From positions 5,678 through 69,677 of the forward strand of contig JBGURX010000012.1 in assembly GCA_045132235.1 (NCBI GenBank): a stretch of DNA of 64,000 nt. Reading direction: 5' to 3'. This DNA comes from UBA1756 sp045132235 (lineage in GTDB: Bacteria; Bacteroidota; Bacteroidia; Bacteroidales; WCHB1-69). Below, piece after piece: positions 1 through 8,880 of this stretch. The notes beneath the pieces were generated by a model. It did no database searches. It was given only the letters and a program-made list of their open reading frames with translations, and was not told where the DNA came from. The first letter of the stretch is position 1. Each line of letters opens with the position of its first letter. Both the position numbers and the translations under genes were made by a program.

Positions 1-2622
1 GACATCGATTTCCCGTATACATATTTTTTGGAGCTGATGGAGTTCTTTGGCATGTATAATTTCACCATCGACGAGAACGACCCCGATGATGCCGAAGTGG
101 GTGTTGACCCCGAAATGCTTGGACATATCTTTGAGAACCTTTTGGAAGACAACAAGGACAAAGGTGCGTTTTATACGCCGAAAGAGATTGTGCAGTACAT
201 GAGCCAAGAAAGCATTGCCCAATACCTGAAAACCCATACCGAAGAGGCCTTGCATTCCGCTATTGACGAACTGATTAAGGAAAGGAAAGTGAATGACGTA
301 CTTCAGAACAAGGCTTCAGCCTCCAAAGTCTATGACCTGTTGCGCAACGTGAAGGTGTGCGACCCCGCCATCGGTTCGGGTGCATTTCCGATGGGAGTTT
401 TATATGTCTTGTTCCATGCAATGCATCATTTACACGCACATGCCAATCCACGTGGAAGTTTTGATTCAACGCAAGTTAAACGCGATGTCATTCAGAATAA
501 TATTTTTGGTGTTGATATTGAGCAAGGCGCCGTTGACATTGCACGGTTGCGTTTTTGGTTAGCGTTAGTCGTGGATGCCGAAGAACCGCAACCATTGCCC
601 AACTTGGATTATAAAATTACTTGTGGTAATTCACAAATATGCCGATATTCTATAGATGTCCCTATTAAAGATGTCTTTGAAGAATACAATAGACTAGAAA
701 AAGAGAAGGCTCACAAGGCTAATAAAGAATGGACCGAATTTTCATTAGATAGTTACAGAAAACTGGTTATGGATTATACCGAGGAGCATTTGGATAAAGA
801 TGGTCTAAGGAATCGAATAAATGAGATTAAGAATTGTTTCAAAACCACATTGGCTAAAGGAGATATAAAGAAACGCCAACAAGCAGAAGGTAAGGTTATT
901 GAATATGAAACTGTAACGCTATTCGGTAAACGCAAAGCGGATGAAGACCCAGTCGGGTACGCTAACGCCAAGAAGACACTACGCAAACTGAAAGAGAAAG
1001 AATCAGAGATTTTGAACAATAAAAAGTATGAGAATTCTTTTGAATGGCGTTTCGAGTATCCTCAATTACTTGATAGTGAAGGTAACTTTATTGGTTTTGA
1101 CATAGTGATAGCCAATCCACCATATATAAAGGAAGGTCGCATGTCTAAAGATTTCTTTGAACCGTATAAAGATTCTCCTTATTACAAGGGTAAAATGGAT
1201 ATATGGTATCTTTTTGCTTGCAATGGTTTGGACTTATTAAATGATCAAGGGGTGTTGTGCTTTATTGCAACAAATAATTGGGTGACAAGTTTTGGCGCAA
1301 GTAAATTGCGAAACAAAGTTATAAAAGAAACTCGTATTTGTAATATCGTCGATTTTGGAGCCGTGATGATGTTTGAAAGCGCAAGTATTCAAACTATGAT
1401 AATGTTGTTCCAAAAAGACCGTATTACTGACGATTATTCTTTTGATTACCGAAGATTGACAGCATATAAGGCAACAGAAAAAGATGCTGCCGCAATTCTC
1501 TCAAAAACAGCCAAAGAAGCTGAATACTTTTCTCCTACTATTCGACGCGCTAATTTTATTGATAAGAACATAACTTTCAGTAAAAGTGCTGATGTTCTTG
1601 AACAGATAGAACGCACAAAAGGTGCTATTTGGTTATATGACAAAGAGATAGCGCAAGGAATAGTTTTTCCTCAAGATAGATTGAATAATAAGAATCAACA
1701 AAAGTTAGGTGCTAACTATTATGTCGGACAAGGTGTTTTCGTATTAACTGACGAGGAAAAAGATTCTTTGATGTTAGACACAAAAGAACTATCATTGGTA
1801 AAGCCTTATTACACTACTGAAAATGTTGAGAGATATTTCGTTTATCCGTCGAATTATTATTGGGCAATATATACGGATTCAAAGTTTAAACGCAGTGACA
1901 GCTTAAATGACTATCCGAAAATAAAAGCCCATTTGGATAGGTTCTTATCAATAATGACATCGGATAATAAACCATATGGGTTACATAGAGCAAGAGAAGA
2001 ACGATTCTTCACAAAAGAAAAAATTGTTGTTTTGAGAAAATGTGTCGGGCGCCCCGTGTTTTCATATTGTGATTTTGATTGTTATTTATCTCAATCTTTC
2101 AATATGATTCAAACTGACAGGGTTAACATGAAATATCTAACAGGCCTTCTAAACTCCAGATTAATTGAGTTTTGGTTGAAAAACAAAGGTAAAATGCAGG
2201 GAGCAAACTATCAGTTGGACAAAGAGCCTTTGATGCAGATACCTATCGCGGTTGCAGATAGAGAAACGCAAGATTTGGTGGCAAGATTGGTTGTTTATAT
2301 TGTTTATTTAAACAGCAGCAATAATCCAGACATATTATCACACACATCAAACAAAAGAATAAGTTCCCATGTTGAAGAAATTCTTGATATGGTCATTTAT
2401 GAACTGTATTTTGAACAACACATGAAGGACAACCAAATAGATGTTGTGTCATTCTTAAATACATATAAATGGGATAATGGGGAAAAAAATATTCAAAAAG
2501 AAATAGAATCATTCTATCTCTGGTACCAACAATCCGAAAATCCAATACGGCAACGTGTTATGTTATTAGAAACTAGGAGTAAAGATTTACTATACCCAAT
2601 CCATACAAGTTATACATTATGA
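1..2622 (+). CDS. Eco57I-type (type IIG/BREX-like) DNA adenine methyltransferase, 5' end outside window
   Basis: The frame is open from base 1, so the N-terminus lies outside the window and the first internal start codons are not real starts. The product should methylate adenine N6 using S-adenosylmethionine. Visible motifs are a GAFYTP stretch before the fold, motif I DPAIGSGAF (bases 361-387) and motif IV NPPY (1114-1125). The last ~300 residues look like a TaqI-type target-recognition half, with a GLLNSR...YQLDKEPLMQIPI segment near 2140-2245. The family often has an N-terminal nuclease; that part is not visible, so a type IIG enzyme and a stand-alone or BREX PglX-like methylase cannot be told apart. 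Bases 1 to ~420 look richer in GC than the rest of the gene. The stop overlaps the next start as ATGA, so the two genes are probably translationally coupled. Confidence 0.88.
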   Translation, partial: DIDFPYTYFLELMEFFGMYNFTIDENDPDDAEVGVDPEMLGHIFENLLEDNKDKGAFYTPKEIVQYMSQESIAQYLKTHTEEALHSAIDELIKERKVNDVLQNKASASKVYDLLRNVKVCDPAIGSGAFPMGVLYVLFHAMHHLHAHANPRGSFDSTQVKRDVIQNNIFGVDIEQGAVDIARLRFWLALVVDAEEPQPLPNLDYKITCGNSQICRYSIDVPIKDVFEEYNRLEKEKAHKANKEWTEFSLDSYRKLVMDYTEEHLDKDGLRNRINEIKNCFKTTLAKGDIKKRQQAEGKVIEYETVTLFGKRKADEDPVGYANAKKTLRKLKEKESEILNNKKYENSFEWRFEYPQLLDSEGNFIGFDIVIANPPYIKEGRMSKDFFEPYKDSPYYKGKMDIWYLFACNGLDLLNDQGVLCFIATNNWVTSFGASKLRNKVIKETRICNIVDFGAVMMFESASIQTMIMLFQKDRITDDYSFDYRRLTAYKATEKDAAAILSKTAKEAEYFSPTIRRANFIDKNITFSKSADVLEQIERTKGAIWLYDKEIAQGIVFPQDRLNNKNQQKLGANYYVGQGVFVLTDEEKDSLMLDTKELSLVKPYYTTENVERYFVYPSNYYWAIYTDSKFKRSDSLNDYPKIKAHLDRFLSIMTSDNKPYGLHRAREERFFTKEKIVVLRKCVGRPVFSYCDFDCYLSQSFNMIQTDRVNMKYLTGLLNSRLIEFWLKNKGKMQGANYQLDKEPLMQIPIAVADRETQDLVARLVVYIVYLNSSNNPDILSHTSNKRISSHVEEILDMVIYELYFEQHMKDNQIDVVSFLNTYKWDNGEKNIQKEIESFYLWYQQSENPIRQRVMLLETRSKDLLYPIHTSYTL

Positions 2623-4496
2623 GTAGAATCAACAACATTACCATATCTAACTTCAAGTTCTTTGGGGAAGCAGAAACCTTGCATCTTGGTGGGAAACATC
2701 TGTTGCTTTATGGTGAAAATGGAAGTGGAAAAAGCTCCATATTCTGGGGATTATATACATTATTAGAAGCATCATTAAAAGATCCTTCTGAAACTGTGAA
2801 ATACTTCCTCCCTATAGATAAAAGCGATGAGTCGTTGGTAAATATATATGCGCCTCTGATGACGGAAATCAGTTCTAAAAAAGAACACTCGAATTCATAC
2901 ATTAAAATCCAAGATGATAACGCCAAGACTTATGAATTATCATTATTAGATAATCGTATCTGCGGAGATTCAGATGCTCAAGAGTCACGAAAGGCTTCAG
3001 ATTTTATAAACTATCAGTCGATTTTTAAATTTCAAGAATTTAGAAATAGCGAAAAACCGGATTTATATGATGTGTTTGTGTATTCGATATTACCATATGT
3101 GAATTTTTCCAGCTTTAAAATAAAAGGGAAGACTCTATCAAATGCAAGTTCAATGTGGTTAGAGTATCAAGATGGTCCAGGATACACAACTAATTATAAA
3201 GGAGATAGAATACTTGTATATAAAAACAGTCCGCAATATGGAGAATTCTGTAATTTCGAGGCTCATTTTAATGCAGAGTTCATAAAACTGATAGACTTTA
3301 TAAATGTGAACGCAAAAGGTAGGTTAAAACAGCTTGGATACGACTTTGACTTTCAATTAATTTATAGTAAGCCCACTCATGTAAAAAAAGACAAGAACTA
3401 TGAATGGACCCCATTTAAAATAGAATTAAAAGTAACTAAGTATAATGGCGTAAGTATTGGGATAAAAAAGCCACATGTATTACTAAATGAAGCAAAACTA
3501 TCTGCTTTAGCAACAGCAATAAGATTAACAATATTAGATTATCGAGTAGACAAAATTGCAGTCCCTAACGCATTAAAGGTTCTTGTCCTCGATGACCTGA
3601 TGATTAGTTTAGATATGTGTAATCGGGAGCCTTTGTTAGATCTGCTCTTAAAGGATTATTCAAGCAAATATCAACTACTTTTTCTTACCCATGACAAAAG
3701 TTTATATGATTTCGTTGATTATAAAATAAAACAACACAAACAAGATGGTTTGTGGATAAGAAAAGAATTATATGTTGGTGAGTCTGAAGATTTAAAACAT
3801 GAATATCCCGTAATCATAAATGGAGAATGTGACTCTTTTATAAAAGCGAAAAAGTATTATGAAGCGAGAGATTATATCGTGTCGGCATTATATGTCAGAA
3901 AAGCATTGGAGGAATTTGTTACGGAACATCTTCCTGTTGAGTGTTGCAAAAATGCGGATGGGAAATTTGTCGAACTAAATACTCTATGGAAAAAGTTGAT
4001 AAGATATACTAATTCAATACCTTCAGACCTTAGAACGAAGTTCGAACAATCAAAACTGTTAGTTCTGAATCCTGCAGTTCATTATCAAAAACTTTCTATT
4101 CCAATTTATAAACAAGAATTGATAAAAGCCTTTGAATTAATAGAAGATCTTAAAAAACTAACTATTGAAGTGAAATTTTTGCTAATAGGGAAGGGGGATG
4201 TTTTAATCTTTAAGCATCCAACGATGGACTATACATTTATGTTTACGATGGAACAAGATATGGTTAGAGGAAAAAGTGAAGATCCTTTATGCATTATAAA
4301 TTCTTGGCAGTTTAATGGGACTGAATTTTATGATTTTGTTAATGGAATTCATGGCACACCACCTACTGTAAAGAGAACCCAATTGAGTAAAATAATTGCA
4401 AATCTTACCAAAATAAATGTGTTAGGCATTACCGAAGATATGTTTAAAGAAAACACTAAGATTCAGAAAGGTACTCTAAAAGAAGCACTATTGTAA
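2619..4496 (+). CDS. SMC/RecF-like AAA ATPase, defence-island type
   Basis: 625 residues. The N-terminus is a typical RecF/SMC strand set followed by Walker A GENGSGKSS (residues 32-40). An LLNEAKLSALATAIRL segment near residue 290 sits where the ABC signature falls, then Walker B LVLDDLMISLD (about 322-332) and a THDKSLYDF H-loop. There is no long coiled coil, so it is a compact ATPase rather than a true SMC protein. The C-terminal ~220 residues are mostly helical (YIVSALYVRKALEEF; LNPAVHYQKL...YKQELIKA) and I do not recognise them by name. It starts inside the methyltransferase stop (ATGA) and ends 7 bases before the HNH gene. Proteins of this class power several anti-phage systems together with a nuclease; that role is inferred from context here. 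Confidence 0.85.
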   Translation: MSRINNITISNFKFFGEAETLHLGGKHLLLYGENGSGKSSIFWGLYTLLEASLKDPSETVKYFLPIDKSDESLVNIYAPLMTEISSKKEHSNSYIKIQDDNAKTYELSLLDNRICGDSDAQESRKASDFINYQSIFKFQEFRNSEKPDLYDVFVYSILPYVNFSSFKIKGKTLSNASSMWLEYQDGPGYTTNYKGDRILVYKNSPQYGEFCNFEAHFNAEFIKLIDFINVNAKGRLKQLGYDFDFQLIYSKPTHVKKDKNYEWTPFKIELKVTKYNGVSIGIKKPHVLLNEAKLSALATAIRLTILDYRVDKIAVPNALKVLVLDDLMISLDMCNREPLLDLLLKDYSSKYQLLFLTHDKSLYDFVDYKIKQHKQDGLWIRKELYVGESEDLKHEYPVIINGECDSFIKAKKYYEARDYIVSALYVRKALEEFVTEHLPVECCKNADGKFVELNTLWKKLIRYTNSIPSDLRTKFEQSKLLVLNPAVHYQKLSIPIYKQELIKAFELIEDLKKLTIEVKFLLIGKGDVLIFKHPTMDYTFMFTMEQDMVRGKSEDPLCIINSWQFNGTEFYDFVNGIHGTPPTVKRTQLSKIIANLTKINVLGITEDMFKENTKIQKGTLKEALL

Positions 4497-4503
4497 GACC
4501 AAA

Positions 4504-5403
4504 ATGAATACATGCATTTTCTGTCATAAAGACTCCTCAAACTCAAAAAGTGTAGAGCACATTATTCCCGAATCGCTCGGGAATAAACATCACTTTTTGC
4601 CCAAAGGATATGTATGTGACGAATGCAATCATTATTTTGCAATAAAAATCGAAAATGAATTGCTATCGCAACCCTATTTTGTTTCGATGCGTTTCCGAAA
4701 TGAAATTCTAACAAAGAAAGGAAGACATGTTAAGGAGAAAATGATGTTTCCTGGTGCATTGAATAGTGTAGAGGCTATATTGCAAACAACGGATGACGGA
4801 AGGGTAATTTCGTTTTATGACGAAGACTTGTTCGATCGTGTGGAAAAAGGAGAAGTAACACAAATTATAACTCTTTATATTCCCGAACCAGAATATCCCA
4901 ATAAAACGATGTCTCGTTTCCTTGCAAAATGTGCATACGAGTATTTCTTGTACACTATGGATAAGGAAAAATATGATTTGTGTGTTCAAGAACTATTGTG
5001 TAAAGAATCTGATATTTTGAAAGCTTTGCGTGAATATGCTCGATATGGCAAAGGTGAGTATTGGCAATATAACCAGCGCAGGATATATTCTGAAGGTGAT
5101 GTTGTGTTTAATCAAAATGAGGATTTAGACTATGAGATTCTTCATGAAATGAAGTTCTTTGTAAGAGAACACAAGCGTTTCCCTAATGGATATGTCGAAG
5201 CCGAGATATACTTTGTGATGGCTATAGCAGGAATAGAGTATGCCATATGCATATCAGATCCCAATATTTTGGAATATCAAAAATGGTTAGAAGAGCATAA
5301 TGGTCTTTCTCCGTTAAATGATGATTCAGAGACTTTGTCATTTAGTTTGTCCGATATAAATCCAATGTTAATAAAGAAAGATGACGATAGAATTCATAGA
5401 TAA
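4504..5403 (+). CDS. HNH endonuclease with a large unknown C-terminal domain
   Basis: 299 residues. The first 45 residues form a zinc-ribbon HNH core: Cys4-x2-Cys7, then SVEHIIPESLGN with the probable metal/catalytic His19, then Cys38-x2-Cys41-Asn42. This spacing fits the HNH_5-like class (CxxC, EHIIP, CxxCN). Residues 60-299 have no motif I recognise and could be a sensor or a binding domain. The gene follows the ATPase by 7 bases and overlaps the next gene by 23 bases in another frame, so it is inside the operon. An ATPase next to an HNH nuclease recalls Septu, but the HNH core here lacks the form I associate with PtuB. A DNA-cleaving effector role is inferred. Confidence 0.82.
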   Translation: MNTCIFCHKDSSNSKSVEHIIPESLGNKHHFLPKGYVCDECNHYFAIKIENELLSQPYFVSMRFRNEILTKKGRHVKEKMMFPGALNSVEAILQTTDDGRVISFYDEDLFDRVEKGEVTQIITLYIPEPEYPNKTMSRFLAKCAYEYFLYTMDKEKYDLCVQELLCKESDILKALREYARYGKGEYWQYNQRRIYSEGDVVFNQNEDLDYEILHEMKFFVREHKRFPNGYVEAEIYFVMAIAGIEYAICISDPNILEYQKWLEEHNGLSPLNDDSETLSFSLSDINPMLIKKDDDRIHR

Positions 5404-7432
5404 TACGAACAAGTTTCTTGATGATGTTAAAGCATTGGGAAGGAAAAATTCTGCCACGTTGGGTTTTATGCCCGAAGGTGGATTCGAGGACCATGCTCGA
5501 AACAAGTGTATTATTATTGCGCACCAAGAGAATGAACTTGCCGGTTATCTGATGTATCGTGTTGTTTCTCGCTATTCTCGTATAAGCATTGTGCATTTAT
5601 GTATTGCAGATGCATATAGAGGGAAAGGTGTCTCGACATCTCTGTTGAATGCTTTAAAATGCAAATACGAAAAGTTGTTCAGAGGCATTTCTTTAAGTTG
5701 CAGAAAGGATTTCACCCATGCAACAGCCATGTGGGAGAAATATGGTTTCAACCCAATCAAGGAGGTTAGAAGTCGTAGTTTTGACGAAAACTATCTGAAT
5801 ACATGGTGGTACGATTTTCACCAGCCAGATTTGTTTTCTAATTATGAATCTTCCAAAGTAAAGGCATTGCTTGATACAAACATTATAATAAAGCTTAGAG
5901 ATGCGAAAAATAATCCACCTCAAAATTCAACAGAGGATCCTCGTGGTCTGTTGGCAGACTGGCTTGTTGATGAGGCGGAATTATGTTATTCATCAGAAGT
6001 GTACAATGAAGTAAATCGTGATGCAGATTCTAGAAGAGCGAAGCAAACCAGAGATTTTTTACCTAATTTCACACAGGTTCAATTTGATTCTGATGAACAA
6101 AGCAAAATTGCTTTAGAATTGGAAACAATCGTACACGGTAATTCGGCAAATGATGTTTCTGATAGGAAACAACTTGCATCTTGCATAGCCTCACATACGC
6201 CCTATTTTATCACTTATGATGAAGGAATACTAAACAAAAAAGATGATATTGAATCAAGTTATTCAATTCAAATATATAATCCTCAAGAATTTATAATTCA
6301 AATTGACCAGCTGTTACATGCAGATGAGTATTTGCCCAATCATATAAAGGGGGTCGTTTTTCATTCGGTATCCAAGCTTAATCCTAAAGATATGCAGATG
6401 TGTATTGACAAGTTTTGGAGACAACATGATGGAGAGGCAAAACACACATTTTCAAATCTGGTGTATCAAATAATAAATAGTGCTAATGGAAGGTTATTTA
6501 CAGTGCGGAAGCAAGATGATATTATCGCATTTTATGGCATTTCAAAAGAACAGAATCAAGAGATAGTTGAGTTTATTCGAATAATTGATAATTCATCTTG
6601 TAATTCATTGTTTTGTCAGATTGTATATGATATTTTAACCAATGGTCTTAAAGAGGATAAGGAAAAAGTTATCATACGGGAAATCTATTTAAAGACTGAA
6701 TGGGAAAACACTCTTATCAGATTTGGTTTTATTTCATCACAAGATGGTTATATTAAGTTTGCTTTAAAACAACAGATTGATAAGAGAGACTTGAAGTCAA
6801 TTATTCAAGAATCTAATATTCCACTTGAGATTGATGATAATGATGATGCCAGTCTAATAAAAGTTGAAAAACTTTTGTTTCCTATAAAAATAACAAGACT
6901 TAATATCCCAACATATATTATACCTATAAAGCCTTATTGGGCGGGGCAATTGTTTGATTATGGCATTGCTGGTGAAGATATGTTTGGAGCAGATCCAAAC
7001 AAGTTGTGGAGTTTTGAAAATGTGTATTATAGGCATGTTAAACCTTTGAATGAAAATGCACCTGCACGAATTCTATGGTATGTCAGCGGTGGTGACAGCG
7101 GCGTTTCTAGATCGAAGTCAGTCGTTGCCTCTTCCTATCTTACCGAAGTCAAGAAAGGAAAGCCAAAAGAATTATTCAGATTGTTTAAGCATTATGGGAT
7201 TTATGAATGGGAACATATCTATGAATTGTGTAACATGGATGTTAATCAAGATATTAAAGCGCTGAAATTTAGCCATACGGAAGTTTTTGACAATCCTGTT
7301 AGCTACGAAAAGGTGATGGGGGTTTTTAAAAGCAATGGAAAACCTGCAAATACTTTTGCATCACCGGTGGTTGTATCAGAATCAATCTATTTTGAGATTT
7401 ATAATTTAGGAAAACGGAGGATATCGGAATGA
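5381..7432 (+). CDS. GNAT - PIN - GNAT-like - PUA-like multidomain protein
   Basis: 683 residues with four parts. Residues 1-130 are a GNAT acetyltransferase, with the acetyl-CoA loop AYRGKGVS at 78-85. Residues 160-305 are a PIN ribonuclease domain: ALLDTN with Asp165, Glu206/Glu210, Asp258/Asp261 and ITYD with Asp280 supply a full acidic set. Residues ~320-480 resemble a degenerate second GNAT fold (RFGF...DGYIKFAL). Residues ~500-660 resemble an ASCH/EVE (PUA-like) domain, with RILWYVS...SSYLTEVKKGKP followed by a helical stretch. The start is taken at 5381, overlapping the HNH gene by 23 bases; the end overlaps the ASCH gene as ATGA. A PIN nuclease coupled to a PUA-like nucleic-acid reader suggests an RNA-targeting effector. 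The second GNAT and PUA-like calls are by eye and less sure than the first GNAT and PIN. Confidence 0.8.
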   Translation: MTIEFIDNTNKFLDDVKALGRKNSATLGFMPEGGFEDHARNKCIIIAHQENELAGYLMYRVVSRYSRISIVHLCIADAYRGKGVSTSLLNALKCKYEKLFRGISLSCRKDFTHATAMWEKYGFNPIKEVRSRSFDENYLNTWWYDFHQPDLFSNYESSKVKALLDTNIIIKLRDAKNNPPQNSTEDPRGLLADWLVDEAELCYSSEVYNEVNRDADSRRAKQTRDFLPNFTQVQFDSDEQSKIALELETIVHGNSANDVSDRKQLASCIASHTPYFITYDEGILNKKDDIESSYSIQIYNPQEFIIQIDQLLHADEYLPNHIKGVVFHSVSKLNPKDMQMCIDKFWRQHDGEAKHTFSNLVYQIINSANGRLFTVRKQDDIIAFYGISKEQNQEIVEFIRIIDNSSCNSLFCQIVYDILTNGLKEDKEKVIIREIYLKTEWENTLIRFGFISSQDGYIKFALKQQIDKRDLKSIIQESNIPLEIDDNDDASLIKVEKLLFPIKITRLNIPTYIIPIKPYWAGQLFDYGIAGEDMFGADPNKLWSFENVYYRHVKPLNENAPARILWYVSGGDSGVSRSKSVVASSYLTEVKKGKPKELFRLFKHYGIYEWEHIYELCNMDVNQDIKALKFSHTEVFDNPVSYEKVMGVFKSNGKPANTFASPVVVSESIYFEIYNLGKRRISE

Positions 7433-7854
7433 AGAAAAAGTATCTGTTTATTGCTGTAAAGCCAGAATATGCTAACAAGTTGATTTCTGGAGAAAAGGAT
7501 ATTGAGCTTAGAAAAACAAAACCTCACGTCCAAGCGGGTGACTATGCTATTATATATGCATCTGTTCCTATAAAAGCCGTTTTAGGATATGGGAAAATTA
7601 AGAGAATAATATTCTGCTCCCCACAGGAGATGTGGACCAATTACTCTGCACGGTTAGGAATAAAAGAACAAGATTTTTTGATGTATTATGATAATTCAAA
7701 CAAATCTGTAGGAATAGAATTCGAGATGATAAAACCAATTACTCCCATTAGGTTAAGTGAATTAAGACGCGTTGATCCAAATTTTCATCCTCCACAGATC
7801 TATCGGTATATTACAAATGAAGAGATACGCAAAGCTTTGATAATAAATGATTAG
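7429..7854 (+). CDS. ASCH-domain (PUA-like) protein
   Basis: 141 residues, essentially one ASCH domain. It has the family opening (FIAVKPEYANKLISGEKDIELRK, here residues 6-28), a GDYAIIYASVP strand and the later Y-x2-S/R segment. ASCH proteins are PUA-fold and are thought to bind RNA or modified bases. The start overlaps the preceding stop as ATGA, with a GGAGG-like stretch just upstream, so it is probably made together with the GNAT-PIN protein. That protein has a PUA-like end of its own, so the pair would put two such modules in one complex or pathway. This is the last gene of the AT-rich operon. The domain call is firm; the biological role is inferred. Confidence 0.85.
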   Translation: MKKKYLFIAVKPEYANKLISGEKDIELRKTKPHVQAGDYAIIYASVPIKAVLGYGKIKRIIFCSPQEMWTNYSARLGIKEQDFLMYYDNSNKSVGIEFEMIKPITPIRLSELRRVDPNFHPPQIYRYITNEEIRKALIIND

Positions 7855-8024
7855 TCATAATTTTCCATATTCGTTACCTTTTTATAAATACTCAAAAAAA
7901 CTAATGCATCCACTCTATAATGTTGACAATCAAGTTTCCATCTAAAAAACTTATACGTTCAATATTATAATACACTCCATTATAATACACTCCTTCACAA
8001 CATCAAATCCCTTCCTTCAAAATA
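7855..8024. other. Intergenic border of the AT-rich island
   Basis: Very AT-rich spacer between the ASCH gene and the GC-rich alkD gene. It holds no open frame of note and no clear terminator. Its one distinct element is the tandem 15-bp repeat listed separately. Confidence 0.6.
7964..7993. repeat. Perfect tandem 15-bp direct repeat at the island border
   Basis: ATTATAATACACTCC occurs twice without a gap (7964-7978 and 7979-7993). It lies 31 bases before the first gene of host-like composition. It may be a junction scar or a target duplication left by arrival of the island; the left partner is outside the window. Confidence 0.8.
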
Positions 8025-8819
8025 ATGAAATCCCCCCACCCCACCGCCCCCGACATCATCGCCTACATGGAATCCCTGCGCAATGAGAAGCAGCGGGGCG
8101 TGCTGATGCGGTTTTTCAAGACGGGACCGGGTCAGTACGGCGAGGGCGACGAGTTTCTCGGGCTCAAGGTGCCGCAGACCCGCGAAATAGTGAAGGCCGC
8201 CGCCAAGGACTTCCCGCTTGAGGAGGTGCCGGAGCTGCTGCTCTCGAAATGGCACGAAGTGCGCCTCTGCGGACTGCTGATCCTCGTGGCAAAGTTCGAG
8301 AAACTGTGCACCAAACGTCTGGCAAACAATGCGGAAGCCGCCCGCCAACGGGACGAAATCCTCACCCTTTACCTGCAATACGCCGAGCAGGCCAACAACT
8401 GGGACTTGGTGGACCTTTCCACCCATAAGATTCTGGGCAACTGGCTGTTGCTTCCTACCTTCCTCGGCGGCGGCGAACTGGGCATGCACGAGGAGTACAA
8501 GGTGCAAGTGATGGACGAGCTGGCCGCCAGTACCTGCCTCTGGAAGCAGCGCATGAGCATGGTCTGCACGTGGAAAACCCTGCAGCAGGGCGACTCCTGG
8601 TGGTGCCTGCGCTACGCGGAAAAGCACCTGCACCACCCTCACGACCTGATGCAGAAGGCCGTCGGCTGGATGCTGCGCGAGATGGGCAAGCGCGTGAGTG
8701 TGGACCTCCTGCGCGAATTCCTCCGCCTGCACGCCCACGAGATGCCCCGCACCGCCCTCCGCTACGCCATCGAACAACTGGACGACGAGGAACGCCGGCA
8801 CTGGATGACACAGGTTTAA
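8025..8819 (+). CDS. DNA alkylation repair protein (AlkD-like glycosylase)
   Basis: 264 residues, the usual length of the AlkD/HEAT-repeat family. These enzymes excise alkylated (3-methyl and 7-methyl) purines. The sequence is a run of short helix pairs. It includes the family segment FLGLKVPQTREI near residue 45 and NNWDLVDLSTHKILG near residue 125, whose Trp and Asp are the usual catalytic-pocket residues. The later KAVGWMLREMGKR stretch is also typical. This is the first gene after the AT-rich island, and its GC-rich codon use matches the rest of the window. No promoter element is evident in the short AT-rich leader. Function by family is fairly sure. Confidence 0.88.
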   Translation: MKSPHPTAPDIIAYMESLRNEKQRGVLMRFFKTGPGQYGEGDEFLGLKVPQTREIVKAAAKDFPLEEVPELLLSKWHEVRLCGLLILVAKFEKLCTKRLANNAEAARQRDEILTLYLQYAEQANNWDLVDLSTHKILGNWLLLPTFLGGGELGMHEEYKVQVMDELAASTCLWKQRMSMVCTWKTLQQGDSWWCLRYAEKHLHHPHDLMQKAVGWMLREMGKRVSVDLLREFLRLHAHEMPRTALRYAIEQLDDEERRHWMTQV

Positions 8820-8880
8820 GAATCCCTATGCAATATTTGGACTCTTTTTGCGTCTTACCCCAGTGTCAACCGCATCAAAA

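Noticed and set aside
4504..5403. Calling the HNH protein PtuB of Septu
   Set aside because: The zinc and HNH spacing is of another class and a long extra domain is present; only the gene order is similar.
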